Assembly (NCBI GenBank): GCA_030949985.1
Contig: JAUZRX010000010.1
Location: forward strand, 21,148-85,147
Reading direction: 5' to 3'
Length of the DNA: 64,000 bases
From: Acidobacteriota bacterium
GTDB taxonomy: Bacteria; Acidobacteriota; Polarisedimenticolia; J045
Shown: in pieces, positions 61,308 through 64,000 of the stretch
Layout of the letters: each line of letters opens with the position of its first letter
How positions within the stretch are numbered: position 1 is the first letter of the stretch
Position numbers and translations under genes: made by a program
Notes under the pieces: generated by a model
What the model was told of the DNA's origin: nothing
Seen by the model: the letters and a program-made list of their open reading frames with translations, nothing else
The model's database searches: none

Positions 61308-62171
61308 TCAGAAACGATCGGCGAGGGTCTGGACGTTGACGTTGAACTGGGCGTTCATGGAGCCGTAGGTCACGTCGACCTGAATGTAGCTGCCGTGAGC
61401 GTCAACCCAGTTCTCGAGGGCGCGCAGCTGGTACTTCATGTTCGGGGTGATGGGGAAAGCCAGCCGCAGCTCGCTGTCGACATAACCGTTGAAGCGGCCG
61501 TAGATCGGGGCCTCGCCAACGGTGCCGTCCTGACCCGTGAGGGTGAAGGAGGCGATGGAGCTGTCGATAGGAAGCTCGTAGACGTCCTTGCCGCGGAAAG
61601 AAACCTGCTCAAGGAGGCTGAACTCGAAAGCCGCGTTCTGCTTGTCGGCCCAGACGCCGCTGCCGCACTCACCGATGCGGGAGCCCATGCTCAGCAGCAG
61701 AGAGAGCGAACGAGCGCCGGAGCAGCTGTCATCGAGGGTACCGTCGAACGGATCGTCCGTGACGTTGTTGCCCGGGCCACCCTGAGGATCGTGGGCGGAA
61801 CCGTGGGGATAGGCGTCGGGAAGATCGGCGTTCCAGGCGGTCCAGATGGCGCAGTCGGTCTGCCGGTTCGGATCACAGTAGGTCTGATCCAGGAAGTTGA
61901 TGGCGCCGGAGGCGTCGAAGTTGTTGTAGGTCTTCAGCCACTGATCACCCTTCCAATCCTGGGCCACCAGCGTGTAGAGCTCGTCAGAACCGTCGCTCCA
62001 GAGAGTCGCGACCTGGGAGCTGGGGATGATGTAAGCCTGCTCGTACTGATCCTCAAGGACGCTGTCGCCCCAGGGACCACGAGAATCGAAAATGACCGGG
62101 TAGTTAGTGATTGCACACCCGAGGGAGAGAAGCACCGCCGTAGCAAGAGCGGCGTAGATCAGCTTCCTCAT
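61308..62171 (-). CDS. array lipoprotein A3 (A-type paralogue)
   Basis: 287 residues. Lipobox AVLLSLGC; mature AITNYPVIFDSRGPWGDSV. Has TLWSDGSDELYT, NFLDQTYCDPNRQTDCAIW, CSGARSLSLLLSMGSRIGECG, PIDSSIASFTLTGQDGT and VTYGSM, ending LADRF. First gene of the array in the direction of transcription; ATG 62171 follows AAGGAG. A hairpin (GTTGGT/ACCAAC, 62192-62215) lies in its leader. Function unknown; probably anchored in the outer membrane, facing the periplasm or surface. Confidence 0.9.
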   Translation of the reverse strand: MRKLIYAALATAVLLSLGCAITNYPVIFDSRGPWGDSVLEDQYEQAYIIPSSQVATLWSDGSDELYTLVAQDWKGDQWLKTYNNFDASGAINFLDQTYCDPNRQTDCAIWTAWNADLPDAYPHGSAHDPQGGPGNNVTDDPFDGTLDDSCSGARSLSLLLSMGSRIGECGSGVWADKQNAAFEFSLLEQVSFRGKDVYELPIDSSIASFTLTGQDGTVGEAPIYGRFNGYVDSELRLAFPITPNMKYQLRALENWVDAHGSYIQVDVTYGSMNAQFNVNVQTLADRF

Positions 62172-62459
62172 TGAATGGCTCCTTTTCCTTGGTTGGTTAC
62201 CGTCTCTCTACCAACTTCTTTTTGCTTCGTTTCGATCTGCTGTGTCATGCCTGACCCGACGAACCGACCCCCTTTCTTTTGTTTGCTGTTCAAGTCACTG
62301 GCCTTTCACACCGCAGCCGCCGCCGGGGGACCGGCGAGCTACTCCGGCTCGAGCGGAAAGTACGCCGAAGCGAAGGGGAGTCAAGAACCTTTTTCTCAAA
62401 AATGCGCGGCGACCGCCCTCCGCAGCGAAAGGCGCCCAAAGAGATAGAATAAAAAAGAC

Positions 62460-63035
62460 TTAGCGGCCCCGCGAGACAGGCCGGTTGGTCATCAGAAAGG
62501 AGCCGTCCGGACGCCGGAGAAGCCGCACGGGCCTGGGCGGGGGGCTGACGGAGGGCTGCCGGAGACCCGCGCGGGCCATCACTTTCTGAACAAAGGTCAT
62601 GGTTTCCGGATAGGGCGGCAGTCCCCCGTGGCGATCGACAGCCCCCTCCCCCGCGTTGTAGGCCGCCAGCGCCAGGTCCACACGACCCCGAAAACGATCG
62701 AGCAGCCAGCGCAAATAGCGGGCAGCCCCTTCGAGATTGTCCTCGGGGTTCTTCGGATCGAGAACACCGAAGCGGCGGGCCGTCTCGGGCATCAACTGGG
62801 CCAGGCCGACGGCACCGGCCGAAGAAACCGCCCCCGCCCGCCGGGCGGACTCGGTTTCCACCAGCGCGGAGAACAGGTGAGGGTCGAGGCCATGGCGCTC
62901 GGCCACCTGCTCGATCAGTCGCTGGTAGGGGGCCATCGCGGGGGGCGCCTCCTCTCCCGCCAGGCTGGAGGCGGCACACGCGAGCAGGGCCAGGCCGCAG
63001 CCCCCCAGCCCGAACCGTGAGAAGAGCGCCTTCAT
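62460..63035 (-). CDS. lytic transglycosylase (SLT family)
   Basis: 191 residues, with an N-terminal export signal (FGLGGCGLALLACAASSLAG) that may be a lipobox at Cys20. The SLT domain follows: LFSALVETESARRAGAVSSAGAVGLAQLMPETARRFG (~54-90), with the catalytic Glu in ETES, then AYNAGEGAVDRHGGLPPYPETMTFV (~130-154). It cleaves peptidoglycan glycan strands. 29 bp after alaS. Confidence 0.92.
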   Translation of the reverse strand: MKALFSRFGLGGCGLALLACAASSLAGEEAPPAMAPYQRLIEQVAERHGLDPHLFSALVETESARRAGAVSSAGAVGLAQLMPETARRFGVLDPKNPEDNLEGAARYLRWLLDRFRGRVDLALAAYNAGEGAVDRHGGLPPYPETMTFVQKVMARAGLRQPSVSPPPRPVRLLRRPDGSFLMTNRPVSRGR

Positions 63036-63064
63036 GAAGACGAAGATAAGTTGTGGAATCCGGA

Positions 63065-64000
63065 TCAGGCCAGCAGTTCCCCGACGGCTCCGGGGGCCGC
63101 GGCCAGCGCCTCGTCGACGCCCTCCGGCCGCTTGCCCCCGGCCTCGGCCAGATCGGGGCGCCCGCCACCGCCACCACCGACCCGAGGCGCCAGGGCTCGA
63201 ATCACCTTTCGCGCATCGAGCCGTTCGGCCGCCTGCTTGCCCAGGGCCACCAGCAGCGCAGCCTTGCCCCCATCGGCGGCTCCGAGGACGACCACGGCGT
63301 GGGGATCCTGCTGGCGGAGGGAGTCGGCCAGGTCCCGGCGCTGGCCGCGATCCAGGCCCTCCACCCGGCGGGCGATCACCGTCAGTCCGCCCACCGCCAC
63401 CGCGGTCCGGGCCTCCCGGCTCTCTCCCCGAGCCAACTGGAGTTGCAGGGCATCGAGATCTTTCTGGAGCCGCCGCAGCTTTTCCAGCCGGCGCGTGAGG
63501 GCAGGCAGCAATTCCTCGCCCCCCGCGCCCAGGAGGCGGCCGATCTCGGTCAGCAGCCGCCGGTCCGCCGCCGCGGCGGCCAGGGCGGGAGGGCCGGCGA
63601 CAGCCTCGATCCGGCGCACGCCGGCGGCCACACCCCGCTCGGAGAGGATCCTCACCGGGCCGATCTCGCCGGTGCGGGCCACGTGGGTGCCCCCGCAGAG
63701 TTCCGTACTGACCTCGTCGATCTGCACCACCCGTACCTGCTCGCCGTAGCGATCGCCGAAGAAGGCGATGGCCCCGGACTCCAGGGCCTGCTCGAGGGGC
63801 ATTTCCCGGGTCTCCACGGGATGATCCGCCATCACCGCCTCGTTGACGAAGGCCTCGATGGCCTCCAGGTCGTCTCCGGCCACCCCCTCGTAGTGGCTGA
63901 AGTCGAAGCGCAGGCGGCCTGGAGCCACCAGCGAACCGGCCTGCTTGACATGGGAGCCGAGAACGCGCCGCAGGGCCGCATGCAGCAGGTGGGTCGCCGT
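63065..64000 (-). CDS. alaS: alanyl-tRNA synthetase, C-terminal part (5' end beyond the window)
   Basis: The last 311 residues are visible: THLLHAALRRVLG (editing-domain HxxxH), RLRFDFSHYE, the second zinc/editing motif VSTELCGGTHVARTGEIG and a DHHA1 C-terminal domain. The catalytic half lies beyond 64000. It ends 29 bp before the SLT gene. Confidence 0.96.
   Translation of the reverse strand, partial: TATHLLHAALRRVLGSHVKQAGSLVAPGRLRFDFSHYEGVAGDDLEAIEAFVNEAVMADHPVETREMPLEQALESGAIAFFGDRYGEQVRVVQIDEVSTELCGGTHVARTGEIGPVRILSERGVAAGVRRIEAVAGPPALAAAAADRRLLTEIGRLLGAGGEELLPALTRRLEKLRRLQKDLDALQLQLARGESREARTAVAVGGLTVIARRVEGLDRGQRRDLADSLRQQDPHAVVVLGAADGGKAALLVALGKQAAERLDARKVIRALAPRVGGGGGGRPDLAEAGGKRPEGVDEALAAAPGAVGELLA

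Noticed and set aside
1..64000. Mobile elements, prophage, CRISPR arrays, toxin-antitoxin or classical defence genes
   Set aside because: No transposase, integrase, cas gene, regularly spaced repeat array or restriction gene was seen on either strand.

Overview
The window is one continuous stretch of a high-G+C chromosome from a Gram-negative bacterium. Reasons: many Tat, Sec and lipoprotein signals, a membrane-anchored cytochrome complex, a bactofilin, a heptose-kinase-like GHMP kinase and a B-type succinate dehydrogenase. Gene content (DsrJOP-like complex, giant thrombospondin-type-3/FG-GAP protein, DUF3524 glycosyltransferase, split housekeeping genes) would suit Acidobacteriota or a similar deep phylum. 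That placement is inference; the window has no rRNA. I see no insertion sequence, prophage or CRISPR array. Genes are dense, often with 4-bp ATGA/GTGA overlaps, and GTG/TTG starts are common.

Layout. 1-8.5 kb: a minus-strand NAD-coupled [NiFe]-hydrogenase operon hoxF-hoxU-hoxY-hoxH, then maturation protease, receiver-only response regulator, hypF and hypD (cut by the left edge). It is driven by a sigma70-type promoter with a Crp/FNR-type palindrome between -35 and -10. 8.6-12.4 kb: OPT transporter, PqqD-like protein, DEDDh exonuclease, TVP38-type membrane protein. 12.5-21.3 kb: S26-type peptidase, SpoIIE phosphatase, RNase Y with a long structured leader, zinc-ribbon protein, HELVH protein, phosphoesterase, proline dehydrogenase, NrnA-like DHH phosphoesterase, exported protein with a possible ATT start. 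21.4-26.2 kb: sdhCAB plus a poly(A)-polymerase/CCA-transferase-type gene. 26.2-30.8 kb: tetraheme cytochrome, Tat ferredoxin and NrfD, with a polytopic membrane protein. 31-36.5 kb: leucyl aminopeptidase, DXS, a lone NuoI-like ferredoxin, a UPF0200-like kinase, exported proteins. 37-43 kb: M16 peptidase, DUF3524 (queuosine-mannosyltransferase-like) glycosyltransferase and GHMP kinase in one overlapping operon; a small PH-like membrane protein and a bactofilin. 43.1-48 kb: tRNA-Thr(CGU) preceded by tandem copies of its own 5' end, argS, an RluA-type synthase, pgi. 48.1-57.1 kb: a 2,364-residue secreted FG-GAP/TSP3 protein divergent from a subtilisin-like lipoprotein. 57.1-62.2 kb: five paralogous lipoproteins in alternating A-B-A-B-A order. 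62.4-64 kb: lytic transglycosylase and the C-terminal part of alaS.

The most novel-looking part is 48-62 kb: a cell-surface locus pairing a giant calcium-binding repeat protein and a lipoprotein protease with a duplicated two-gene lipoprotein cassette of a family I do not recognise. Second are the hydrogenase operon with its embedded receiver protein and spacer-located operator, and the DsrJOP-like quinone/cytochrome module.
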